DNA of 11,115 nucleotides from CADAWZ01 sp045114665. GTDB lineage: Bacteria > Vulcanimicrobiota > CADAWZ01. Shown one piece after another: positions 1-5,757 of the stretch (positions are counted from its first letter, which is position 1; each line of letters starts with the position of its first letter). The stretch is taken from the NCBI GenBank assembly GCA_045114665.1, contig JBGUKW010000250.1, positions 1 to 11,115 of the forward strand, written 5' to 3'. The notes under the pieces were generated by a model. It had not been told where the DNA came from. It worked only from the letters and a program-made list of their open reading frames with translations, and made no database searches. A program made the position numbers and the translations under genes.

Positions 1-84
1 CCATTTTTTTGTCCACATGGAAGACCAGTCATTCACAAATTCACAAAATATGAGCTTGAAAAGTTATTTAAAAGAAAAAAATAA
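1..84 (+). CDS. mutL: DNA mismatch repair protein MutL, C-terminal fragment (5' end outside window)
   Basis: Frame 1 is open from the window edge to a TAA at 82-84 and encodes 27 residues ending in KLFKRKK. The fragment carries CPHGRP (codons 4-9), followed by a hydrophobic/charged stretch and the ending YELEKLFKR. CPHGRP near the C-terminus is a hallmark of endonuclease-type MutL, where the Cys and His belong to the zinc-binding site of the dimerisation/nuclease domain, and the ELEKLFKR ending is typical of the family. MutL couples mismatch recognition by MutS to strand incision. Only the last few percent of the gene is visible, so the DQHA metal-binding motif and the ATPase domain cannot be checked. 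It converges on queD across the 85-269 gap. Confidence 0.9.
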   Translation, partial: PFFCPHGRPVIHKFTKYELEKLFKRKK

Positions 85-157
85 AATGGATAAAAAATAA
101 TTATGTCTAAAAAGCCAATAAGCGAATATCTAATCATTTTGACATACTCCCCATAAA

Positions 158-212
158 TAATGAACTGCACCCAATTTTTAGTACAAAACTAAAAAGGAGG
201 TGCAGTTCATAA
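158..212. mobile_element. Short palindrome resembling two fused IS3-family ends (MITE-like relic)
   Basis: Positions 161-209 begin TGAACTGCACC and end with its reverse complement GGTGCAGTTCA. Inside, 175-182 (TTTTTAGT) pairs perfectly with 188-195 (ACTAAAAA) around a 5-nt loop, so the two halves are nearly mirror images broken only by a 3x3 internal loop (172-174 against 196-198). The element runs TG...CA and is flanked on both sides by TAA (158-160 and 210-212), which could be a 3-bp target duplication. TG...CA ends of this general sequence and a 3-4 bp duplication are typical of IS3-family elements. No transposase lies between the arms, so this would be an internally deleted relic. Alternatively it is simply a hairpin acting as a bidirectional terminator between mutL and queD; there is no good T-tract on either side. 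TAA duplications are easily random in AT-rich DNA. Confidence 0.45.
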
Positions 213-220
213 ATTTAGGG

Positions 221-240
221 GCATTACGGTGCATTTCGGT
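221..240. repeat. Imperfect tandem 10-bp direct repeat
   Basis: GCATTACGGT at 221-230 is followed directly by GCATTTCGGT at 231-240, with one mismatch. It sits between the palindrome and the 3' end of queD and is less AT-rich than its surroundings. No function can be assigned; it may be part of a decayed insertion. Confidence 0.6.
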
Positions 241-269
241 AAAAATAATTTCACTTTAGAGGCTATTTT

Positions 270-653
270 TTATTCTTCGAATTTCACAAATGCGTTTGGA
301 GATTCCCAAATAGTAACTGATTCTAATTTTGCATTTTGGTATTCTTTTGATATCTGAGATTTTAACTGTAAATAAATTTCTCTTGATAAATTTTCAGCTG
401 TTGGATTAATATTGTCAAATGGTTCAATCTCATTTATTAAATGATGATCATATTTATCGAGGATAGCATTCAGCATTTTTTTTAGTATTTTAAAATCTAT
501 TGCCATTCCTATTTCATCAAGTTTTTCTGATGAAACAAGTATATCTACTTTCCAAGTATGACCATGTAAATTTGCACAAGCTCCCTTGTAATTTTTTAGA
601 AAGTGGGCTGAATCAAAATGGCCAGATATTCCAAGTGTATATTTACCTGACAT
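270..653 (-). CDS. queD: 6-carboxy-5,6,7,8-tetrahydropterin synthase (QueD/PTPS family)
   Basis: The 127-aa protein has the length and motifs of the QueD branch of the 6-pyruvoyl-tetrahydropterin synthase family. H17 (in HFDSAH), H30 and H32 (in LHGH) match the three zinc ligands. C26 in CANLHGH is the expected catalytic Cys. D69-H70-H71 in YDHHLIN supplies the catalytic Asp/His pair, PTAEN is at 84-88, and E117 in WESP fits the pterin-binding Glu. QueD converts 7,8-dihydroneopterin triphosphate to 6-carboxytetrahydropterin, the second step towards preQ0 and queuosine. The ATG start at 653 is preceded by AAAGGTGAT, a good ribosome site that lies inside the 3' end of pilZ. The two genes overlap by 11 bp, so co-transcription and probably coupled translation are likely. 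No queC, queE or queF is visible nearby. The family also contains eukaryotic-type PTPS, but the short bacterial form makes QueD the better call. Confidence 0.93.
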   Translation of the reverse strand: MSGKYTLGISGHFDSAHFLKNYKGACANLHGHTWKVDILVSSEKLDEIGMAIDFKILKKMLNAILDKYDHHLINEIEPFDNINPTAENLSREIYLQLKSQISKEYQNAKLESVTIWESPNAFVKFEE

Positions 654-1023
654 TTATATCACCTTTTTCATCATTATTTTTATATTCAGCACTATTTTCT
701 TTTGTCATAATTATTTGCTTTAAATAGTCTTCCATTAACATTTTGTGAGTTGGATTCATATTTATGAATTCTGCACCATATTCATATTTGTTACTTTCTT
801 CATTTTCTGTAGTCCAAATGATAAATGCTTTTTGGATGAAATTTACAGGATCATAATTTATATTTATGTCTATTACTTCTCTTTTATTTAGTTTTTGATT
901 GAGAGAAAATCTCATTCCAGATGAGCTTATATTCATAAGATTGCCTTTGAATATGCCATTTTCACATGAAATATATAAAACATCACTTATATTGTGTCTT
1001 TCTGTGGTTCTTTTATCTTCCAT
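643..1023 (-). CDS. PilZ domain protein (probable c-di-GMP receptor)
   Basis: The 126-aa protein is a single PilZ domain. The N-terminal arginine motif RxxxR is present as R5-T-T-E-R9, and the second signature (D/N)xSxxG as N31-I-S-S-S-G36. A beta-rich stretch follows with YGAEFINMN near residue 83, a usual late strand of the fold. These residues contact cyclic di-GMP in characterised PilZ proteins, so binding is predicted. The last ~20 residues are charged and probably disordered. There is no output domain, signal peptide or membrane segment, so it is likely a cytosolic adaptor acting on a partner encoded elsewhere. ATG at 1023 follows GCGGGGGAAAT, a strong ribosome site. It is the first gene of a two-gene unit with queD. 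Its physiological target (motility, polysaccharide or other) cannot be read from this context. Confidence 0.88.
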   Translation of the reverse strand: MEDKRTTERHNISDVLYISCENGIFKGNLMNISSSGMRFSLNQKLNKREVIDININYDPVNFIQKAFIIWTTENEESNKYEYGAEFINMNPTHKMLMEDYLKQIIMTKENSAEYKNNDEKGDINVR

Positions 1024-1079
1024 ATTTCCCCCGCTTTTTTTGTCTGATTTTTCTTTTCATGTTAATGTAAACTCGTTTT

Positions 1080-1108
1080 CTTATATATAGTGAACATCTT
1101 ATATCCAA
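1080..1108 (-). promoter_or_regulatory. Candidate sigma-70-type promoter for pilZ-queD
   Basis: On the minus strand a TTGGAT hexamer (1103-1108) is followed after 17 bp by TATAAG (1080-1085). This is a reasonable -35/-10 pair about 57 bp upstream of the pilZ start. The region is AT-rich, so chance matches are common. Confidence 0.35.
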
Positions 1109-1126
1109 AAATTGGCGTAAGTAGAA

Positions 1127-1141
1127 AAATAGTAACTATTT
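1127..1141. repeat. 15-nt palindrome in the amylase-pilZ gap
   Basis: AAATAGT-A-ACTATTT is a perfect 7-bp inverted repeat around one central base. It lies about 50 bp downstream of the amylase stop and upstream of the candidate pilZ promoter. It could be an operator or part of an end-of-transcript structure. Nothing else marks its role and no T-tract follows it. Confidence 0.35.
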
Positions 1142-1189
1142 AAATTTGCAGAAATAGAGTTTACCAACACGCCCTACTAAGTTAATAAT

Positions 1190-2812
1190 TTATTTTTGTT
1201 TCTTCAACACCAACTGACCATAAGGCTCAATTTTTACATTTAACTTATTTCCCTTTGATTCTAATTCAACTCCAGTCATCAAGTCTATATATTTTCCATT
1301 TATATTTTTGATTGTTGCAGAATGTTCTTTAGGTGAATAATTTAAAACAACAATAGAAGATTCTTCTCCTTCTGTTCTCTCATAGGCATATACATTATTT
1401 TTGTCAGAAATATATAATGTGTTAAAATCTCCTGTTCTAAACTCTTTATTTTCATTTCTTATTTTTATAAGTTTTTTGTAATGATTCAATATATCAAGAT
1501 TTTGATTTTTTTCATCCCATTTCATAGGTCTTCTGCAGTCTGGGTCTTTGCCACCTGTCATTCCTATTTCATCTCCATAATATATCATTGGAGAACCAAC
1601 ATAAGTCATTTGGAAAGCTATTATTGTTTTGTATTTTGCTATATCTTCACTTGAAGCTGGACCTTTGTCATAATTTGATTTTTCTTTATCATGATCATCT
1701 TTATCTTTATTCTTTATAGCAGATAAAATTCTTGCTGTATCATGACTTGACAATAAATTTTGCAATCCACAATTAACACTGTGGGGAAATTCATCTCTTC
1801 TTTCTTTTAACATTTTATCAAATTCACTGAGTTTAATTTTTTCACCAGTGAAATACAACATTACTGGAACTCTAAAACCATGATAGTTCATTACAGCTGT
1901 AAATACGCCATTTTCACCTATCCAATCTTTGGGATTATCCCATATTTCACCTGTTGTATATGCTTCAGGATTTGATTCTGCTATGGCTTGCGACCATTCT
2001 TTCCAAAAATTTTTATTTTTGATTTCATTTGGAACATCAAGTCTCCAACCGTCAATTCCAAGTCTCATCCAGCCTTTACATACTTCTATTATATATTTTC
2101 TCGTTGCTTCATTATCCATGTTTAGCTGTGGAAGTGTGTTGACTCCCCACCAACATTCATAATTTGCAGGATGGTCTTTATCCTGTTCCCAAAGTTTAAA
2201 TATAGGATAGCTTTTTATGTAATACCAATCTTTATAAGTTGACTTTTCACCTTTTTGAACAATGTCTTGAAAAGCCCAAAATTCATATCCAGTGTGATTG
2301 AATACTCCGTCCAAAATTATTTTAATATTTTTTTCGTGAAGGTCTTTTACTAGTTTAGCAAGAATTTTTCTATCTCCAAATGCTGGATCGATTTTTGCAT
2401 AATCTGCCGTATTATATTTGTGATTTGATGTGGCTTTAAATATAGGATTTAGCCATATTCCAGAAATTCCTAAATCTGAAATATAGTCCAATTTTTGATC
2501 TATTCCAATCAAATCTCCACCATATTTTGATTTCCAATTTGGCTGATCATCAAACCAGTTACTCAATATAATTTTTTCTAATTCTCCCTCTTTTGTATAT
2601 GTTTCTGTTTCTGTTGGATCGCTTTCTTTATCTCCATTGTAAAATCTGTCAGGAAATATTTGATACCATATTGTATTTACATACCATTTATTTTTCCAAT
2701 CCATGTTCTGCTCCGTAGTTTTTTTGTCATCTGCAAATATTGAACTTGTAAAAAGAACTGTAAATAATATTGAATAAATTATAAAAAAGAAGTGTGATTT
2801 ATTTATTTTCAT
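1190..2812 (-). CDS. Secreted alpha-amylase family protein, GH13 (neopullulanase/cyclomaltodextrinase-like, GH13_20 type)
   Basis: The 540-aa protein begins with a signal peptide: K2/K5, a hydrophobic core at about 8-23, and probable cleavage after IFA27. There is no lipobox Cys, so it is predicted to be exported without a lipid anchor. The GH13 regions are intact: DGVFNH (168-173), GWRLDV (255-260) with nucleophile D259, GEIWD (288-292) with acid/base E289, and SHD (356-358) with transition-state Asp D358. LPQLN (227-231) is a region-V variant. NHKYNTADY, YYGDEIG and DPDCRRPMKW are typical of the neopullulanase/maltogenic amylase subfamily. The usual N-terminal CBM34-like domain is absent: the barrel starts at about residue 43. 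A lysine/aspartate-rich loop occupies about 367-378. The last ~80 residues look like the C-terminal beta domain. It should cleave alpha-1,4 (perhaps also alpha-1,6) links in starch-like glucans or pullulan outside the cytoplasm. ATG 2812 has AAAGG about 10 nt upstream. It stands alone, with no transporter genes nearby. Confidence 0.9.
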   Translation of the reverse strand: MKINKSHFFFIIYSILFTVLFTSSIFADDKKTTEQNMDWKNKWYVNTIWYQIFPDRFYNGDKESDPTETETYTKEGELEKIILSNWFDDQPNWKSKYGGDLIGIDQKLDYISDLGISGIWLNPIFKATSNHKYNTADYAKIDPAFGDRKILAKLVKDLHEKNIKIILDGVFNHTGYEFWAFQDIVQKGEKSTYKDWYYIKSYPIFKLWEQDKDHPANYECWWGVNTLPQLNMDNEATRKYIIEVCKGWMRLGIDGWRLDVPNEIKNKNFWKEWSQAIAESNPEAYTTGEIWDNPKDWIGENGVFTAVMNYHGFRVPVMLYFTGEKIKLSEFDKMLKERRDEFPHSVNCGLQNLLSSHDTARILSAIKNKDKDDHDKEKSNYDKGPASSEDIAKYKTIIAFQMTYVGSPMIYYGDEIGMTGGKDPDCRRPMKWDEKNQNLDILNHYKKLIKIRNENKEFRTGDFNTLYISDKNNVYAYERTEGEESSIVVLNYSPKEHSATIKNINGKYIDLMTGVELESKGNKLNVKIEPYGQLVLKKQK

Positions 2813-2825
2813 GTTGTTAATACCT

Positions 2826-2841
2826 TTATTAATATTAATAA
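2826..2841. promoter_or_regulatory. 16-bp perfect AT-only palindrome in the amylase leader
   Basis: TTATTAATATTAATAA at 2826-2841 is perfectly self-complementary and starts 14 bp upstream of the amylase start codon, touching its ribosome site. It could be an operator for the amylase. All-A/T palindromes are frequent by chance in DNA this AT-rich, so the functional call is weak. Confidence 0.3.
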
Positions 2842-2914
2842 TAGGATTTCAATCATATATATTTTTTTCCTTTGTTTTTATTTTTTTAAAATGTTAACAA
2901 TTTATTTTCTTAAT

Positions 2915-2928
2915 TTACAAATTTGTAA
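2915..2928. promoter_or_regulatory. 14-bp perfect palindrome, possible operator in the divergent region
   Basis: TTACAAATTTGTAA is perfectly self-complementary and ends 11 bp before the proposed -35 box of the 885-aa gene. A second near-palindrome around TGTTAACA (2892-2899) lies 15 bp further left. The placement between two divergent genes fits a dimeric regulator site, but no regulator is encoded in the window. Confidence 0.35.
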
Positions 2929-2939
2929 CTTATAGTATA

Positions 2940-2968
2940 TTTAAATTTTTTAATCTTTGTTATATAAT
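2940..2968 (+). promoter_or_regulatory. Candidate sigma-70-type promoter for the 885-aa gene
   Basis: TTTAAA (2940-2945) is followed after 17 bp by a consensus TATAAT (2963-2968). That would place the transcript start near 2975 and leave a leader of under 30 nt before the ATG at 3003. A strong ribosome site, AAAAGGGG (2988-2995), sits 7 nt from the start. Confidence 0.5.
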
Positions 2969-3002
2969 CTATGTTAGAATAAATATTAAAAGGGGTAAAA
3001 AT

Positions 3003-5660
3003 ATGGATATAAAAGGTTTTGGTTCAAATAATTCAATGGAAATTTTGCAACAATACATGCAAAAGTTTGGTGGCAATATGGATTCATTGAAAAATATGGA
3101 TATGTCCAAGGCTACTCAACTTGTAAATAAGTTGCAACATTCATCAGATTCTGAAGCAAGCTCTATTGTTTCTTCTATTTCTGATGGTTCTGATTTCTCT
3201 GATGAAGCATCAGATGCAGTAGGTGGAGCAATAAATGAATCAGAAGAAGATATCTCTTTTGCAGATAGAAGCGGATGGGATGTCAGTAACTTATTAGGTG
3301 CTTTTGGCTCAGGTGATTTTGGTGGAAGTAATTGGGGTGGAATAATCTCCAGTGGTGCTGGACTTGCTAAGATAGACCAAAATTTCCAGAAAAAAGATGA
3401 TGTTTTAAATAAAACAATAAAAGCTAAAGATAATGTTTTTAATGCCAAGGGACAAGAAAAAGCAAAACTTACAACTAAGAGAACTCAAAATTTGACAGGT
3501 GCAGAAGAGTTAAAAGCTCAAAATGGTTTAAATAAAACAGGTCGTGCTAATAAAACAAATTCTGCAAATTCAACAGGAAATGTTGGTAATGTAAATCTTG
3601 GCAATTTAGGAGCTCCACAGAGTGGTGGTTCTATTACAGCTCAAAAGCAGGGCGACAAAGATGGCGAAAGTAAAATGTCAACAGAGAAGATAAATCAGGA
3701 TATGGCTCAGAAGACATTTAAAAATAAAGCCGATCAAGCAAATCAAATGAAAGAAGCTGTTCAGGAGCAAGAAAAGCCTATTGAAGAAGAAAAAGCACAA
3801 GATGAGCAGGATTTACAAGATGTTCAGCAATCTATAATGGAAGATATGCAGAATATCGAAAAAGATAAACAGGCTATTGAAGAAGATCAAAAGGCTATAA
3901 AGAAAGACCAAGAGAATATCAAGAAAGACGAACAGGCTATTAAGAAAGATCAGCAGAATATACAGTCTTTGAATACTCAAATTCAAAACTTGACAACTCA
4001 GATTACACAGACACAAACTCAAATAGCCACAACTCAAGCAGCTGCTTCACAGATGCACGCAACAGCAGCAGCTTTGATGTCAAATCCATATACAGCTGCA
4101 ATAGGAGCTCAAATGGAAGCACAGGCATGTCAACTTGATATGCAGGTACAGCAACTTCAGGCAAGGAAAGCTCAGCTTCAACAGCAAAAAGCTCAAAAGC
4201 AACAGCAACTTCAACAGTGGCAGAAGAAATTACAGCAAGATCAAAAGACACTTCAGCAGGATCAACAGAAGTTACAAAAAGATCAGCAACAGCTCCAAAA
4301 AGACCAAGAGCAGTTACAGAAAGATCAAGAACAGCTTCAGAATGATCTTCAAGAAATGCAAAAACTTCAGGATAAGATTCAAAAAGAAGAAGAGCAGTTA
4401 AATCAGCTCAAAGAGACAGAAAATAAACTTGCAAAACAAGCAAAGATTGCAAATACAAATGCTCAAATAGCAGGCGAAAATAGCCAAGCTTTAGGTCAAG
4501 GTTTGGGAATGTTGCAAGGTGGTAACGGTCAAGCTAATGGAATGGGCGAGCAAGGTATGAATGGACAAGGTGGCATGGCAGGTCAAGGTAAAGCTAAAGG
4601 ACAAGGATTGCCAGGAATTGGACAAGCTGGAAAAGCACAGCAACAGAACCCATTTAATAAACAAAATCAAATGAATAAAGCTCAGCAGGCACAGCAAGCA
4701 AAGAAAAATCAGCAGGCTCAGCAGAATCAGAAGAATCAGCAAAATCAGCAGGCACAGCAGGGCAATAACAATGATCAAGTCCAAAATAACAAGAATCAGG
4801 AAAATGCAGCTGGTGCAGCAAATCAGCCACAGCCTGTTCAGCAAAACAACAACAATAATAATGTAAGTCAGCCACAAGCTGTAAGTCAACCATCACAAGT
4901 AAATAGTGTATCTCCAGTTCAATCTTCAGCTCCTGCAAGTTCAGCTCCTGCAAGTCAGTCAGTAGCTCCAGCATCACAAGGTGGCGGAGCAGGAAAAGCT
5001 GGTGGAGCTCCACAAGCAGGCGGAAAAGGTGGCGGACAAGTTGGTGGTGCTGGACAAGCACAACAACCAGGTCAGGCACAACAGCCTGGACAGCAACAAA
5101 ATAACAATGTACAGCAGAATAAACAAGCTGCAAACAACAATACAAAGAATGCTCTAAAGAAGATGAATAATCTTATGCAGAACAAACAAGCTCAGCAAAA
5201 TCAGCAGGCACAGCAGAACCAAGGAATGAATGGTGTTAACGGTGTTGGTGGTTCAGGCTCTGGTGTAGGCGATGATGCAGATGTACAACAAATTGGAAGA
5301 GCTTCTGTTCAGGATAATGGCGATTCAGTAACTGTCAACTTAGGCGAATTTATTTCTGATGATGGTGCTGCATATTCTTCAGCAGGTGCTGCTTCTTCTA
5401 TGGGTAGCGGTTCAAATAATGGCATGGATATGGAAGGCATGTCAGGCATTGGAAATAATTTAGGTGTAAATCCTCTTCAGAACAAACAGCAAAATAATTT
5501 GTTGAATGGCTTAGGCATGGGAAATAATAATGGAAATGGAAACAACATGTTTGGCAATTTAGCAAATGGAGTCATGGGAATGGCTAATAATGTAATGAGC
5601 AGTGCTGTTACAGCTGTTTCTTCAACAATGGGAATGGCAGGCGGAGGAAATGCTCAATAA
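3003..5660 (+). CDS. Large low-complexity protein with two heptad-repeat helices and a Q/N/G-rich prion-like tail; function unknown
   Basis: I do not recognise this 885-aa protein. No signal peptide or membrane segment is visible. Residues 1-115 are Ser/Asp/Gly-rich and acidic; 116-240 are Lys/Asn/Thr-rich. From 271 to 341 Ile or Leu recurs every seven residues in units like AIKKDQQ. A mid-section (about 342-395) contains ALMSNPYTAAIGAQ and the only Cys. A second series runs from 410 to 472 in units like LQKDQEQ. The two could fold as a helical hairpin around the Ala-rich link. From about 498 the chain is Gly/Gln-rich, then Gln/Asn-rich (557-602), with an Asn6 run at 615-620 and a Gly/Ala/Pro/Gln segment (about 660-700). 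A more ordinary patch, DSVTVNLGEF, follows, then a Gly/Asn/Met-rich end. ATG 3003 has a strong ribosome site, a good promoter and a terminator after the stop, so it is a genuine single-gene unit. A scaffold, filament or condensate-forming role is inference. Confidence 0.85.
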   Translation: MDIKGFGSNNSMEILQQYMQKFGGNMDSLKNMDMSKATQLVNKLQHSSDSEASSIVSSISDGSDFSDEASDAVGGAINESEEDISFADRSGWDVSNLLGAFGSGDFGGSNWGGIISSGAGLAKIDQNFQKKDDVLNKTIKAKDNVFNAKGQEKAKLTTKRTQNLTGAEELKAQNGLNKTGRANKTNSANSTGNVGNVNLGNLGAPQSGGSITAQKQGDKDGESKMSTEKINQDMAQKTFKNKADQANQMKEAVQEQEKPIEEEKAQDEQDLQDVQQSIMEDMQNIEKDKQAIEEDQKAIKKDQENIKKDEQAIKKDQQNIQSLNTQIQNLTTQITQTQTQIATTQAAASQMHATAAALMSNPYTAAIGAQMEAQACQLDMQVQQLQARKAQLQQQKAQKQQQLQQWQKKLQQDQKTLQQDQQKLQKDQQQLQKDQEQLQKDQEQLQNDLQEMQKLQDKIQKEEEQLNQLKETENKLAKQAKIANTNAQIAGENSQALGQGLGMLQGGNGQANGMGEQGMNGQGGMAGQGKAKGQGLPGIGQAGKAQQQNPFNKQNQMNKAQQAQQAKKNQQAQQNQKNQQNQQAQQGNNNDQVQNNKNQENAAGAANQPQPVQQNNNNNNVSQPQAVSQPSQVNSVSPVQSSAPASSAPASQSVAPASQGGGAGKAGGAPQAGGKGGGQVGGAGQAQQPGQAQQPGQQQNNNVQQNKQAANNNTKNALKKMNNLMQNKQAQQNQQAQQNQGMNGVNGVGGSGSGVGDDADVQQIGRASVQDNGDSVTVNLGEFISDDGAAYSSAGAASSMGSGSNNGMDMEGMSGIGNNLGVNPLQNKQQNNLLNGLGMGNNNGNGNNMFGNLANGVMGMANNVMSSAVTAVSSTMGMAGGGNAQ
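3852..3977 (+). repeat. Heptad-encoding 21-bp repeats, series 1
   Basis: Six consecutive 21-bp units encode residues 284-325 in the pattern (N/A)-I-(K/E)-(K/E)-D-x-x, loosening in the sixth unit. The Ile codons run ATC, ATT, ATA, ATC, ATT, ATA, and the unit starting at 3915 resembles the one at 3852 more than its neighbours. This suggests a 63-bp (three-heptad) higher-order duplication. The seven-residue Ile spacing continues in protein but fades in DNA to about 4043. Confidence 0.75.
4230..4418 (+). repeat. Heptad-encoding 21-bp repeats, series 2
   Basis: Nine consecutive 21-bp units encode residues 410-472. The first five follow L-Q-(Q/K)-D-Q-x-x almost exactly and later ones drift. The leading Leu codon alternates TTA, CTT, TTA, CTC, TTA, CTT over the first six units, which hints at an ancestral 42-bp unit. 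Copies differ at many synonymous positions. Confidence 0.8.
4736..4760 (+). repeat. 25-bp exact direct repeat, copy 1 (Q/N-rich region)
   Basis: The 25 bases here recur without a mismatch at 5192-5216, in the same reading frame, encoding part of QNQQAQQ. The copies lie 456 bp apart, so recombination between them would delete 152 codons in frame. Confidence 0.85.
5192..5216 (+). repeat. 25-bp exact direct repeat, copy 2 (Q/N-rich region)
   Basis: Second copy of the sequence at 4736-4760, in the same frame, encoding the QNQQAQQ part of a repeated Gln/Asn tract (about residues 727-740). Confidence 0.85.
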
Positions 5661-5698
5661 TAGAGTATTGCAATAGATTATAAATTGATGTTTTTAAT

Positions 5699-5735
5699 GG
5701 AGGTGTGGAATTTATTTTTCGCACCTCCAATTTTT
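5699..5735 (+). terminator. Intrinsic terminator after the 885-aa gene
   Basis: GGAGGTGTG (5699-5707) pairs with CGCACCTCC (5720-5728), a 9-bp stem with one G-U pair, followed by AATTTTTG. It lies 38 nt past the stop codon and ends 22 nt before topB. It should separate the two transcripts at least partly, so topB may have its own promoter or depend on read-through. Confidence 0.8.
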
Positions 5736-5757
5736 GTTTATTTTAGGATAAATTTTT

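Noticed and set aside
139..167. TTGACA at 139-144 as a promoter
   Set aside because: No acceptable -10 hexamer at 16-18 bp and no gene follows on the plus strand.
3852..4418. CRISPR array, because of regular repeats
   Set aside because: The 21-bp units are contiguous, in frame, and encode coiled-coil heptads; there are no spacers.
3116..5145. Several antisense and out-of-frame open frames across the low-complexity gene (minus strand 3116-3448, 3813-4037, 4003-4251, 4491-4889, 4654-5145; plus strand 4135-4401)
   Set aside because: They are mirror products of Gln/Lys-rich repeat codons, giving Leu/Cys- or Lys/Ser-rich nonsense with no ribosome site; the 3003-5660 frame explains the region.
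196..5728. Similarity of GGAGGTG in the 158-212 palindrome and in the 5699-5728 terminator
   Set aside because: The shared run is only 7 bp and also matches a ribosome-site-like sequence; likely coincidence.
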